Shown here: piece after piece, positions 25,832-33,753 of the stretch | How positions within the stretch are numbered: position 1 is the stretch's first letter | How the letters are laid out: the number at the start of each line of letters is the position of its first letter | DNA from: UBA5972 sp964567685 | GTDB taxonomy: Bacteria > Pseudomonadota > Alphaproteobacteria > Rhodobacterales > Rhodobacteraceae | Direction of reading: 5' to 3' | Assembly: GCA_964567685.1 (NCBI GenBank) | Contig: CAZMNO010000006.1 | Span: forward strand, 1 to 64,000 | DNA: 64,000 nt | Program-made: the position numbers and the translations under genes | Notes under the pieces: model-generated | Databases searched by the model: none | What the model saw: the letters and a program-made list of their open reading frames with translations, nothing else | Told to the model about the DNA's origin: nothing

Positions 25832-27609
25832 CAGAACGCCTCGGCTGCCAGTGACATGACGGGATCGGCACCGGTTGTGATCCGTGCCAGATGCAGCCCT
25901 GTCGCGGGCAGTCGGCGGGCCATGTAATAGCGCCCGGTTGCCAGTTTGGTTTCGTAGAACGTCTTGTCAGAGGCATCGGCCTTAAGAGCATCCGAGGCGG
26001 CTTTGGCCATCTGTGCCCACATCAGGCCAAGGCAGACATGGCCAAAGAGATGCATGAAATCACTTGAGCCCGACAGCGCCGCATTGGGATTCTTCATACC
26101 TTCCTGCATGAAATACATGCCTGCTGCCTGCAAATCCTTTGAGGCGGCTTTCAAGGGGTCGAGGAAATCTGCCTTAAGTGCTTCATCGCCTTCGTTCTCT
26201 TTGATGAAGGTTTTCACCAGGTCAAAAAAGGCCATCACATGCTTGCCGCCATCCGCCGCCAGCTTGCGGCCAACCAGATCAAGCGCCTGCACGCCATTGG
26301 CACCTTCATAGATCATGGCGATACGCGCATCGCGGGTGAACTGGCTCATGCCGTGCTCTTCGATATAGCCATGCCCGCCATAGATCTGCTGGGCCTGCAC
26401 CGTCATGTCATAGCCCTCATCGGTGAGGAAGCCTTTGATCACGGGTGTCAGCAGCGAGATCAGCCCATGCGCATCCTTGTCACCGGCGTGATCGGCCTGA
26501 TCAAGCAGCATTGCCGACCACAGTACAAAGGCGCGCGCGCCTTCGTTGAAGCTTTTCTGATCCATCAGGCTGCGCCGGATGTCCGGATGAACGATCAAGG
26601 GGTCAGCGGGTCCATCAGGGTTTTCAACACCGGTGACGGCGCGGCCCTGCAGGCGGTCAAGGGCGTAATCGCGGGCATTCTGGTAGGCCACATCGGCTTG
26701 CGCAAGCCCCTGCAGGCCAACCCCCAGACGTGCGTGGTTCATCATGGTGAACATCGCCCGCATGCCCTTGTGTTCCTCACCCAGAAGATAGCCCTCGGCC
26801 TCGTCATAATTCATCACGCAGGTCGAGTTTCCGTGAATACCCATTTTTTCTTCCAGTGAACCGACGGACACACCGTTGCGCGCACCCAGGCTGCCGTCTT
26901 CGTTGATCAGGATTTTCGGCACGATGAACAGCGAGACGCCCTTGATGCCTTCTGGCCCGCCACTGATTTTCGCCAGCACCAGGTGAATGACATTTTCCGA
27001 CATGTCGTGGTCACCGGCAGAAATGAAGATTTTCTGGCCTGAAATCTTATAGCTGCCATCCCCCTGCGGTTCAGCCTTGGTGCGCATCAAGCCCAGATCG
27101 GTGCCGCAATGGGGCTCCGTCAGGTTCATGGTGCCAGTCCATTCGCAATTAGTCATCTTCGGCAGGTATGCGGCCTTTTGCTCTTCCGATCCATGCGCGT
27201 GAATTGAGGCATAGGCGCCATTGGTCAGCCCCTGATACATGGCAAAGGCCTGATTGGACGCATCGAACATCTCGTTCACCGCCGTGCCGAGAACGTATGG
27301 CATGCCCTGTCCGCCATATTTCGGATCGCAGGCGAGGCCCGGCCAGCCGGCCTCGCAAACCTGTTGAAATGCCTCTTTGAAACCGGTTGGCGTATAGACC
27401 ACGCCGTTTTCAAGCCGGCAACCTTCCCTGTCGCCCACAACATTGAGCGGGGCCAAGACTTCGGAGGTCAACTTTCCGGCCTCTTCCAGAATTGCCGAGG
27501 TGAAATCGGCCTCAAGCTCGTCATAGCCAGGAATGTTGCTCTGGCTGACGTTGAGCAGATCATGAAGGATGAATTGCATATCCTTGGTCGGGGCGGAATA
27601 GGTAGGCAT
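25831..27609 (-). CDS. acyl-CoA dehydrogenase with extended C-terminal domain, DmdC-like
   Basis: A 592-aa flavoprotein, about 200 residues longer than ordinary acyl-CoA dehydrogenases. The core shows TEPHCGTDLGLMRTKAEPQG, GQKIFISAGDHDMSENVIHL, LQGLAQADVAYQNARDYALD, QQIYGGHGYIEEHGMSQFTR and RIAMIYEGANGVQALDLVGR. The C-terminal extension (HVMAFFDLVKTFIKENEGD onward) is the helical bundle of the family that includes 3-methylmercaptopropionyl-CoA dehydrogenase (DmdC) and phenylpropionyl-type enzymes. The start (MPTYSAPTKDMQFILHDLLN) overlaps the MerR stop by one base. The substrate is undetermined; DmdC identity is only suggested by length and family. Confidence 0.9.
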   Translation of the reverse strand: MPTYSAPTKDMQFILHDLLNVSQSNIPGYDELEADFTSAILEEAGKLTSEVLAPLNVVGDREGCRLENGVVYTPTGFKEAFQQVCEAGWPGLACDPKYGGQGMPYVLGTAVNEMFDASNQAFAMYQGLTNGAYASIHAHGSEEQKAAYLPKMTNCEWTGTMNLTEPHCGTDLGLMRTKAEPQGDGSYKISGQKIFISAGDHDMSENVIHLVLAKISGGPEGIKGVSLFIVPKILINEDGSLGARNGVSVGSLEEKMGIHGNSTCVMNYDEAEGYLLGEEHKGMRAMFTMMNHARLGVGLQGLAQADVAYQNARDYALDRLQGRAVTGVENPDGPADPLIVHPDIRRSLMDQKSFNEGARAFVLWSAMLLDQADHAGDKDAHGLISLLTPVIKGFLTDEGYDMTVQAQQIYGGHGYIEEHGMSQFTRDARIAMIYEGANGVQALDLVGRKLAADGGKHVMAFFDLVKTFIKENEGDEALKADFLDPLKAASKDLQAAGMYFMQEGMKNPNAALSGSSDFMHLFGHVCLGLMWAQMAKAASDALKADASDKTFYETKLATGRYYMARRLPATGLHLARITTGADPVMSLAAEAF

Positions 27610-28022
27610 CAGGATATTTCCTTGTTCGGTATGCGTTCATTGGTATTGATCTCGTCGAGGAAGGATTCTCCTTCGACGATCTGTGATTTCAAATCGGCGA
27701 TGGCCACATCAAGCTCTGCCCGGCGGCCCTCCATCTCGACCAGACGCTCGTTGGCAATTTCAAGCGTTCGGGAGATTTGCATCCGCTGGCCGTCACCGAC
27801 ATCATAAAGATCCATCAACTGGCGGATCTCTTCAAGCGAGAAGCCAAAGCGTTTACCGCGCAGGATCAAGGTCATGCGGGCCTGATCGCGTTTGGTGAAC
27901 AGGCGTTTCTGGTTCACCCGCTCAGGGCAAAGCAGTTCCTTGGCTTCATAAAAGCGCAAAGTGCGCGGTGTTACGTCATACAAATCGCACATTTGCCGGA
28001 TTGTCAGGTAGGTTTCTGTCAT
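27609..28022 (-). CDS. MerR-family regulator heading the acyl-CoA dehydrogenase operon
   Basis: A 137-aa regulator starting MTETYLTIRQMCDLYDVTPR. The winged helix-turn-helix is LTIRQMCDLYDVTPRTLRFYEAKELL with wing RLFTKRDQARMTLILRGKRFG, and a coiled-coil dimerisation helix follows (LEIANERLVEMEGRRAELDV). No metal-binding Cys is present, so it resembles the LiuR-like MerR group that controls branched-chain or fatty-acid catabolism. It overlaps the first dehydrogenase by one base and has ACGT-rich palindromes just upstream, so autoregulation of the operon is likely. The ATG at 28022 is chosen over a longer frame because the family starts here. Confidence 0.87.
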   Translation of the reverse strand: MTETYLTIRQMCDLYDVTPRTLRFYEAKELLCPERVNQKRLFTKRDQARMTLILRGKRFGFSLEEIRQLMDLYDVGDGQRMQISRTLEIANERLVEMEGRRAELDVAIADLKSQIVEGESFLDEINTNERIPNKEIS

Positions 28023-28089
28023 GCTGCGGCCTGATTGTCTGTCGTTGAAACTGACATGAGCGTATGACAGATTCGATTCAAGTAGCAAA

Positions 28090-28118
28090 TGACGTTTACG
28101 TCAAAATACGTTACGTCA
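28090..28118. promoter_or_regulatory. candidate MerR operator (ACGT palindromes)
   Basis: Bases 28090-28103 read TGACGTTTACGTCA, a perfect inverted repeat with a 2-base centre. Bases 28107-28118 read TACGTTACGTCA, a second ACGT-N-ACGT element. They lie about 70 bases upstream of the MerR start. LiuR-type MerR regulators bind ACGT-rich palindromes in proteobacterial fatty-acid and leucine catabolism operons; binding here is inferred. Confidence 0.6.
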
Positions 28119-28166
28119 AATTGGTCTGCGTAAAGTTATGCGCTGATTTAGCGCCTTTGAATGCGG

Positions 28167-28544
28167 TCACTGTTCCTTGAGTGACTCCAGAGAAATTTGC
28201 CGCAGCCGCTCCAGTTCGTCGATTGTTTCGCGCAGTTCAGTCATGCGGTTTTGCAGCTCTTTGATCTGGCGCGAAGACATTTCGATCCAGACTTCGGTCT
28301 GCATCCGGTTTTGCGGATCGGCATCGTATAACAGCAGCCATTGACGGACCTCTTCCAAAGGAAAGCCAAATCGCCGACCGCGCAGGATCAGTTTCAGACG
28401 GGCAATCTCGCGCGAACCATAAAACCGGCTGCGGCCGCGTTTTTCGGGTTGAAGCAGTTCGATATATTCGTAGTGGCGCAAGGTACGGGGTGTAACCTCG
28501 AACTTGGCGCACATTTCTTTGAGAGTCAGTTTTTCCTCGCCCAT
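28167..28544 (-). CDS. second MerR-family regulator
   Basis: A 125-aa protein starting MGEEKLTLKEMCAKFEVTPR. The winged helix (LKEMCAKFEVTPRTLRHYEY), the wing RGRSRFYGSREIARLKLILR and the helix FGFPLEEVRQWLLLYDADPQ are close in pattern to the first MerR gene 145 bases downstream, so the two look like paralogues. The long C-terminal helix (RQIKELQNRMTELRETIDEL) mediates dimerisation. The start is uncertain: ATG at 28544 has AAAGG too close, while an in-frame TTG lies at 28559. The target genes may be the same catabolic operon or the downstream ones. Confidence 0.82.
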   Translation of the reverse strand: MGEEKLTLKEMCAKFEVTPRTLRHYEYIELLQPEKRGRSRFYGSREIARLKLILRGRRFGFPLEEVRQWLLLYDADPQNRMQTEVWIEMSSRQIKELQNRMTELRETIDELERLRQISLESLKEQ

Positions 28545-28604
28545 CCTTTGCACCCGCAATTAACGCGAGGTAAGGCTGGCAAGAACTGCACGGGAATTCA
28601 AGCC

Positions 28605-29780
28605 TCAGAAAAGGTTCGGTGCGAAGAAATAGAAGCCATAAGCCAGCACCACAGCAGGCACGGCAGAGACCAGCGTGGCCACGACAGCGGCTTTGGGGTT
28701 CAGCGCAATTGCCGGGAACAGGGCGTCGCCATCATTGGAAATCGCATTGCCCAGCAGGGCGGAAAACGGGATCAAGCCATTGATGAACAGCGTTGTCACC
28801 AGGACCTGCGGGCCACAACCCGGAATGAAGCCGATGCCGATGGCGATCAACGGCAGCAGGACGGCGATGGAGGAAAAAGCGGATTCTAGATCAAATCCGG
28901 CCAACGTGACCACGTAATCATAGCCAAGATAGGCCGCGATCACCCAGATGGCGATAAAGCTGGTTTCTTCGGCCATGCGGGTGACAGGCGAATCCTTGAG
29001 ATGGGTCATTGCCTGCAAAGGCGAGGTCGACCAGATCAATAGACCGACTGCCGTGCCTGTTAATCCGACAATGGGCAACAGAACGCCGTAAGTTGCCGCA
29101 AGATCAATCTGCATCAATTGCGAAACGCCAATCATTAGGCCCGGAGCGGCGACCAGCAGGTAAGCGATGTCCTTCAGTCTTGTCTTGCCGATGAGCGGCG
29201 CCAGTTCGCACGAGGCGCTGGCGGACTCTCTGAAATCAACCGTCATGACCCGGTCCACCACATAGCCCGAGAAAATCCCGACCATGAATGATATCGGTAA
29301 CACGACAATGGCCACTTCAGGCCGGGTGGCGATCAGCAGGAATGCCGCATCACCCATTGTGGCAGTCAGGGTCGCGACAACCGCACCAAAGCCGACATTG
29401 CCCGAACTGTAGGCGGCCACCACGATCACCGCACCTCCGCAACCCGGTGTTGCACCGAGAAGAGCAGCCAGTGGCACCTGCATTCCACGTGCATTGCGCA
29501 GGGCAGACCCTATATCAAACCGGAAAATCCTTTCCGCCCCATAAAACAGCAGCAGAGTCGCGGCTACGAAGGCCCCGACCTGCACGTAGGCGTCGATCAT
29601 CAGGCTGCGGGTCAGGGATCCGACGCCGCCGGGCAGTATGGCCAGAACCAACAGCAGAATGACAATAGGCAGGCGTTTGCTGCGAAACGGCCCGAACTTG
29701 TCGCGTGCCGCAAAGCTGCTGATCGAGGACGTTGTCTGAAACGTCGATACGACAGGTATTGCGTCGGGTGTCTGGCTCAT
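28605..29780 (-). CDS. putative manganese transporter (PF11449-type membrane protein)
   Basis: A 391-aa integral membrane protein with about ten hydrophobic helices in two halves. Each half carries a cysteine-containing turn: LGATPGCGGAVIVVAAYSS near residue 110 and GIGFIPGCGPQVLVTTLFI near residue 325. This duplicated PGCG signature marks the family annotated as putative manganese transporters, related to ArsP-like permeases. A Fur/Mur-like inverted repeat lies just upstream, which fits metal control. Direction of transport cannot be told from sequence. The N-terminal 40 residues are polar and unconserved in look. Confidence 0.78.
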   Translation of the reverse strand: MSQTPDAIPVVSTFQTTSSISSFAARDKFGPFRSKRLPIVILLLVLAILPGGVGSLTRSLMIDAYVQVGAFVAATLLLFYGAERIFRFDIGSALRNARGMQVPLAALLGATPGCGGAVIVVAAYSSGNVGFGAVVATLTATMGDAAFLLIATRPEVAIVVLPISFMVGIFSGYVVDRVMTVDFRESASASCELAPLIGKTRLKDIAYLLVAAPGLMIGVSQLMQIDLAATYGVLLPIVGLTGTAVGLLIWSTSPLQAMTHLKDSPVTRMAEETSFIAIWVIAAYLGYDYVVTLAGFDLESAFSSIAVLLPLIAIGIGFIPGCGPQVLVTTLFINGLIPFSALLGNAISNDGDALFPAIALNPKAAVVATLVSAVPAVVLAYGFYFFAPNLF

Positions 29781-29794
29781 GGTTGCGTCTTCTG

Positions 29795-29823
29795 TTGCAA
29801 TTGCGACTTATTCGCATTCTCAA
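29795..29823 (-). promoter_or_regulatory. Fur/Mur-like box upstream of the manganese transporter gene
   Basis: On the minus strand the sequence TTGAGAATGCGAATAAGTCG followed by CAATTGCAA gives an imperfect dyad resembling alphaproteobacterial Fur/Mur/Irr boxes (GAGAATGCGAATAAG... and GCAATTGC). It lies 15-45 bases upstream of the transporter ATG, where binding would block transcription. No match score could be computed. Confidence 0.4.
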
Positions 29824-29902
29824 AAATAGCCCTTGCAACGCCAAAGTCAAGGCCAAATAACAGGGGGGCAACTCGTGCACCCAAAATAGAAACTCCCCAC
29901 CG

Positions 29903-30355
29903 ATGCCTGAGATTTCAAACGATGCGAAAGCCAGGATTGCCCGCCAGTTTATGGAGGCAATCCCCCACACAAGTGCGTTGTCGATGCGGATGGATTCCAT
30001 TGAGGACGGCCTGGCCGAAGTGTCGATGCCATACGACAAGAAACTCGTGGGGGATCCGGAAACCGGTGTCATCCATGGCGGCGCGGTGTCTGCGCTGATC
30101 GATACATGTTGCGGGGCTGCGGTGGTTTCACACCCGGACTCGCTGGTCGGCACTGCCACGATAGACCTCAGAATCGACTATATGCGCCCAGCAACGCCTG
30201 GCCATCGGATCGTTGCGCGGGCCGAATGCTATCATGTCACACGCTCGGTTGCCTTTGTCCGCGCCACTGCCTTTGACGAAGATCGCGAACGTCCGGTTGC
30301 AACCGCAACCGGCGCCTTTACGGTCGAGCGGCCAAAGAACGAGGCCAGGTCATGA
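29903..30355 (+). CDS. PaaI-family hotdog thioesterase (first of two)
   Basis: A 150-aa single hotdog-fold domain. The family signature is GVIHGGAVSALIDTCCGAAV at about residues 55-75, with DLRIDYMRPATPGHRIVARA as the following strands. Such enzymes hydrolyse acyl-CoA or aryl-CoA thioesters. The last four bases overlap the ATG of the second thioesterase (ATGA), and the MATE gene overlaps that one in turn, so three genes are coupled. The acyl substrate is unknown. Confidence 0.85.
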   Translation: MPEISNDAKARIARQFMEAIPHTSALSMRMDSIEDGLAEVSMPYDKKLVGDPETGVIHGGAVSALIDTCCGAAVVSHPDSLVGTATIDLRIDYMRPATPGHRIVARAECYHVTRSVAFVRATAFDEDRERPVATATGAFTVERPKNEARS

Positions 30356-30861
30356 GCCGCAGAAAAGTCGAACCGGTTCAGGTTGTGCGCCAGCGGCGCG
30401 ACGATGCCTTAAGCGCACTGATCAAGGGTGTGCCCTTCATCCGTTTTCTGGGTATCGAGTTTGACCGCAGAGGTGACGAGCTGACCGCGATCCTGCCGTT
30501 TGACGAAAAACTGATCGGCAACCCGATGCTACCCGCCTTGCATGGGGGCGCGACGGCGGCGTTTCTGGAGGTGACGGCGATTGTTGTCCTGAGCTGGACC
30601 ATTGCCTGGGAAAAGATGGAAAACGGCCATCGCGGCGTGGATGAATGGGATACCCGCCATTTGCCCCGCATGCCTAAAACAATAGATTTTGCTACGGATT
30701 ATCTACGTTCCGGCCTGCCGCGCGACGCTTATGCGCGTGCTTCGGTCAACCGCTCCGGCAGGCGCTATGCCTCGGTTCATGTGGAAGCCTGGCAAGACAA
30801 CCGGTCGCGTCTGTTTGCCCAGGCGACGGGGCATTTCGTCATGCCAAATGCCGATGACTGA
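30352..30861 (+). CDS. PaaI-family hotdog thioesterase (second of two)
   Basis: A 169-aa hotdog protein starting MSRRKVEPVQVVRQRRDDAL. It carries LIGNPMLPALHGGATAAFLE, the HGG signature, then TIDFATDYLRSGLPRDAYAR. An insert between these (WEKMENGHRGVDEWDTRHLP) makes it longer than its neighbour. Two different hotdog proteins in tandem may form a heteromeric enzyme or act on different thioesters. It is coupled to both flanking genes by overlaps of 4 and 8 bases. Confidence 0.83.
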   Translation: MSRRKVEPVQVVRQRRDDALSALIKGVPFIRFLGIEFDRRGDELTAILPFDEKLIGNPMLPALHGGATAAFLEVTAIVVLSWTIAWEKMENGHRGVDEWDTRHLPRMPKTIDFATDYLRSGLPRDAYARASVNRSGRRYASVHVEAWQDNRSRLFAQATGHFVMPNADD

Positions 30862-32191
30862 GCTGCCGGTAAGCGGCCTGACCCATCGCCGGGTTTTGAA
30901 AATCGCAATTCCCATCGTTCTGGCCAATGCGACAATTCCGATCCTTGGTGTCGTGGATACCGGTGTTGTCGGCCAGCTTGGATTGGCGGCACCGATCGGC
31001 GCGGTCGGAATTGGCGCGATCATATTGACCGCGAGCTACTGGATTTTCGGGTTCCTCAGAATGGGAACAACCGGGTTGACCTCGCAGGCAGTTGGGGCCG
31101 GAGACAGTGTTGAGATCCGCGCCATGCTGATGCGGGTTTTGCTGAGCGGGCTGGTCGCCGGGTTGCTTCTGATTCTGCTCCAGTCCTTGTTGATGGCGCT
31201 GGCGTTCTGGATTTCACCGGCCTCGGAAGAGGTGGAACGACTGGCACGCGGATATATCTCCATTCGTATTTATTCTGCTCCGGCAGCGGTGGCAATTTTC
31301 GGCATTACCGGCTGGCTGATCGCGCTTGAGCGCACGCGTGCGGTTCTGGCGCTGCAGCTTTGGATGAACGGGCTCAATGTCGGGCTTGATCTTCTGTTCG
31401 TTCTGAATTTCGGCTGGGGCGTCAACGGTGTGGCCTTTGCAACCTTTCTGGCCGAATGGTCCGGGCTGGCGCTGGGCCTCTGGCTGTGCCGGTCGGGTTT
31501 TGCCGAAGGTATATGGCGGGATTTTGCCCGGATTTTTAATACCGCAAGGCTCAAGCGGATGCTGGTGGTCAATGGCGATATCATGATCCGCTCGGTTCTG
31601 TTGCAGGCGGCGTTCATGTCGTTCCTGTTTCTTGGCGCTGGTCTGGGCGATGTCACGCTTGCTGCCAACCAGGTGCTGATCCAGTTCCTGCATGTCACGG
31701 CCTATGCGCTGGACGGCTTTGCCTTTGCGGCCGAAACCCTTGTCGGGCAGGCTTTGGGGGCACGCGCCCGGCCGGCCCTGCGTCGCGCTGCCGTTCTGAC
31801 CTCGTTGTGGGGTGTCGTGATTGTTGTTGCCTTGTCGCTGATATTTTTGTTCCTCGGGCCGCAAATCATTCATTTGATGACCACCAGCGAACCGGTGCGT
31901 GGCCGGGCTGAAACCATGCTGATCTGGATGGTCCTTGCGCCCCTCATTGGCATCGCTTCCTGGATGCTAGACGGGATATTCATCGGGGCGACGCGAACCC
32001 GGGATATGCGGATCGCTATGCTGATATCCGTGTCGGTCTATGTGCTTGCGGTCGTGATATTGCTGCCCGCCTTTGGCAATCACGGTCTGTGGGCGGCGGT
32101 GATGGTGTTCTTCATTGCCCGCGCGGTGACACTTGGGGTGCGGTACCCGGCACTTGAAGCCGCGGCTGACGCACCGGGAGAAGCTGCTTAG
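30854..32191 (+). CDS. MATE-family efflux transporter (DinF-like)
   Basis: A 445-aa membrane protein with about twelve helices. It begins MTELPVSGLTHRRVLKIAIP and shows the family's ATIPILGVVDTGVVGQLGLA in helix 1-2, FGFLRMGTTGLTSQAVGAGD after helix 2, and the matching second-half segment VTAYALDGFAFAAETLVGQA. The start at 30854 lies inside the end of the thioesterase gene (8-base overlap) and replaces a longer frame that would run through that gene. DinF-branch MATE proteins export cationic or lipophilic compounds using Na+ or H+. Confidence 0.9.
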   Translation: MTELPVSGLTHRRVLKIAIPIVLANATIPILGVVDTGVVGQLGLAAPIGAVGIGAIILTASYWIFGFLRMGTTGLTSQAVGAGDSVEIRAMLMRVLLSGLVAGLLLILLQSLLMALAFWISPASEEVERLARGYISIRIYSAPAAVAIFGITGWLIALERTRAVLALQLWMNGLNVGLDLLFVLNFGWGVNGVAFATFLAEWSGLALGLWLCRSGFAEGIWRDFARIFNTARLKRMLVVNGDIMIRSVLLQAAFMSFLFLGAGLGDVTLAANQVLIQFLHVTAYALDGFAFAAETLVGQALGARARPALRRAAVLTSLWGVVIVVALSLIFLFLGPQIIHLMTTSEPVRGRAETMLIWMVLAPLIGIASWMLDGIFIGATRTRDMRIAMLISVSVYVLAVVILLPAFGNHGLWAAVMVFFIARAVTLGVRYPALEAAADAPGEAA

Positions 32192-33246
32192 TGATAGGTG
32201 TCTTTCTCGATACCAACCGCTTCTGAAACATTACTGAACCCGTCGCGCGCCAGCAATGCATCCAGTCCCTTGGCAATATCTGAAACCAGACTGATCCCCT
32301 GATAGACCATCGCGGTATAAAGCTGCACCGCCGAAGCCCCGGCTTTGATCTTGGTGTAGGCGTCTTCTGCCGAGCCGATCCCGCCGACACCGATCAGGGG
32401 CATGGCATCACCACAGCGTTGCGCCAGCCGTGCCAGAACCCGCGTTGACGGCGCAAATAGAGGCGCACCGGAAAGCCCACCCTGTTGGTCTTTTGCCAGG
32501 CTTTTCAGCCCGTCACGGCTGAGCGTCGTATTTGTGGCAATGATCGCGTCAATGCGACTGGCGATGGCGACATCAGCGATTTCGTCAATCTCCTGATCGC
32601 TGAGATCCGGCGCAATTTTCAGAAAAACCGGTAAACCCGCCTTTGTTTTGTCGCGGCACTCAATAACTCCGCCAAGTAAGGCGGACAGTGCCGCCGCACC
32701 CTGCAGATCGCGCAGATTTTCAGTGTTGGGTGAAGAGACATTGACCGTGACGAAATCGACATGCGCCGCGCAGATTTCCAGAACCTTTTGATAATCCGCC
32801 GCCCGGTCTTCGCTGTCCTTGTTGGCCCCCAAATTCAGCCCGACAACACCAGATCCCGCCCGCTTGCTAAGTCGTGCGGCGATGGTTTCAGCCCCGTCAT
32901 TGTTGAAACCGAACCGATTGATCGCCGCATGATCTTCGCTCAGCCTAAATAGTCGCGGTTTCGGGTTGCCTGGCTGCGCACGCGGGGTTGCGGCACCAAC
33001 TTCGATAAACCCAAACCCAGCGTTAAGCAGTGGCGTGATCACCTCGGCATTCTTGTCAAACCCCGCTGCCAGACCAACCGGATTGACCAGGTTGAGCCCG
33101 GCAATGCTGGTGTGAAGCCTTGGGGTGGAATAGGCACCATCTGCAGGGGCCAGCCGGTATTTCAACGCCAAAAGCGACATTGCGTGGGCGCGTTCAGGGT
33201 CAAGCCGGTGCAAAAACGCAAGACCTGCGCTTTCTGCAAACTTCAC
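32188..33246 (-). CDS. pyrD: dihydroorotate dehydrogenase (quinone), class 2
   Basis: A 352-aa FMN enzyme that oxidises dihydroorotate to orotate in pyrimidine synthesis and passes electrons to quinone at the inner membrane. The amphipathic N-terminal helix (GLAFLHRLDPERAHAMSLLA) marks class 2. The catalytic Ser lies in VTVNVSSPNTENLRDLQGA, with NLGANKDSEDRAADY before it and IGVGGIGSAEDAYTKIKAGA for FMN phosphate. The start is GTG at 33246, overlapping the upstream stop by four bases. The stop overlaps that of the convergent MATE gene by four bases. Confidence 0.95.
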   Translation of the reverse strand: MKFAESAGLAFLHRLDPERAHAMSLLALKYRLAPADGAYSTPRLHTSIAGLNLVNPVGLAAGFDKNAEVITPLLNAGFGFIEVGAATPRAQPGNPKPRLFRLSEDHAAINRFGFNNDGAETIAARLSKRAGSGVVGLNLGANKDSEDRAADYQKVLEICAAHVDFVTVNVSSPNTENLRDLQGAAALSALLGGVIECRDKTKAGLPVFLKIAPDLSDQEIDEIADVAIASRIDAIIATNTTLSRDGLKSLAKDQQGGLSGAPLFAPSTRVLARLAQRCGDAMPLIGVGGIGSAEDAYTKIKAGASAVQLYTAMVYQGISLVSDIAKGLDALLARDGFSNVSEAVGIEKDTYH

Positions 33247-33578
33247 GCGAGGTCCTCTGGAAACTCATGGCCAGAGGCGCGCAAGGGCAGGGGTGTGCAC
33301 CACAGGATATGCTCAAATGATAGCTTCGCATAAAGATGCGGAAAGAGGGCACCGCCACGGGATTCCTCCCATTTCAGATCGCCGCCGAGATCGTTTTCGT
33401 CTATTGCCGCCAGCCACAGCCCCTCTTCGCCAGCAAAATGCTTTGCGGCGGTCTCTTCGATTTGCTGGGCAGTGGAGAAATGAATGAACCCGTCGCTCAC
33501 GTCAACAGGAGCCCCGTCCGTTTGCCCCTCGGCCTGCAGGGCAGACCATTCCTCTTCACGAAAAATCTTGTAGATCAT
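33243..33578 (-). CDS. DUF952 domain-containing protein
   Basis: A 111-aa protein starting MIYKIFREEEWSALQAEGQT. The pattern IYKI...EW..A...G, then DGFIHFSTAQQIEETAAKHF and LWLAAIDENDLGGDLKWEES with the ending FPHLYAKLSFEHILWCTPLP, is that of DUF952, a fold related to ADP-ribosyltransferases. Its function is unknown. It is translationally coupled to pyrD (GTGA overlap). ATG at 33578 is used rather than TTG at 33584. Confidence 0.87.
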   Translation of the reverse strand: MIYKIFREEEWSALQAEGQTDGAPVDVSDGFIHFSTAQQIEETAAKHFAGEEGLWLAAIDENDLGGDLKWEESRGGALFPHLYAKLSFEHILWCTPLPLRASGHEFPEDLA

Positions 33579-33753
33579 AGGCAAAGCACATGGGGCATTC
33601 CGTGTTTTTGGTCAAGTCACCTCATGCGCACGGCTGGTTTTTTTACCACAAGGACAAATTTGTGCTAAAATCTTTTTGTGACCGGCCCCGGGGGGGGGTG
33701 GCTCGGCTAATTGCTAAAGTCACGGCATCACAACAAAAAACCGGAGTTAAAAA

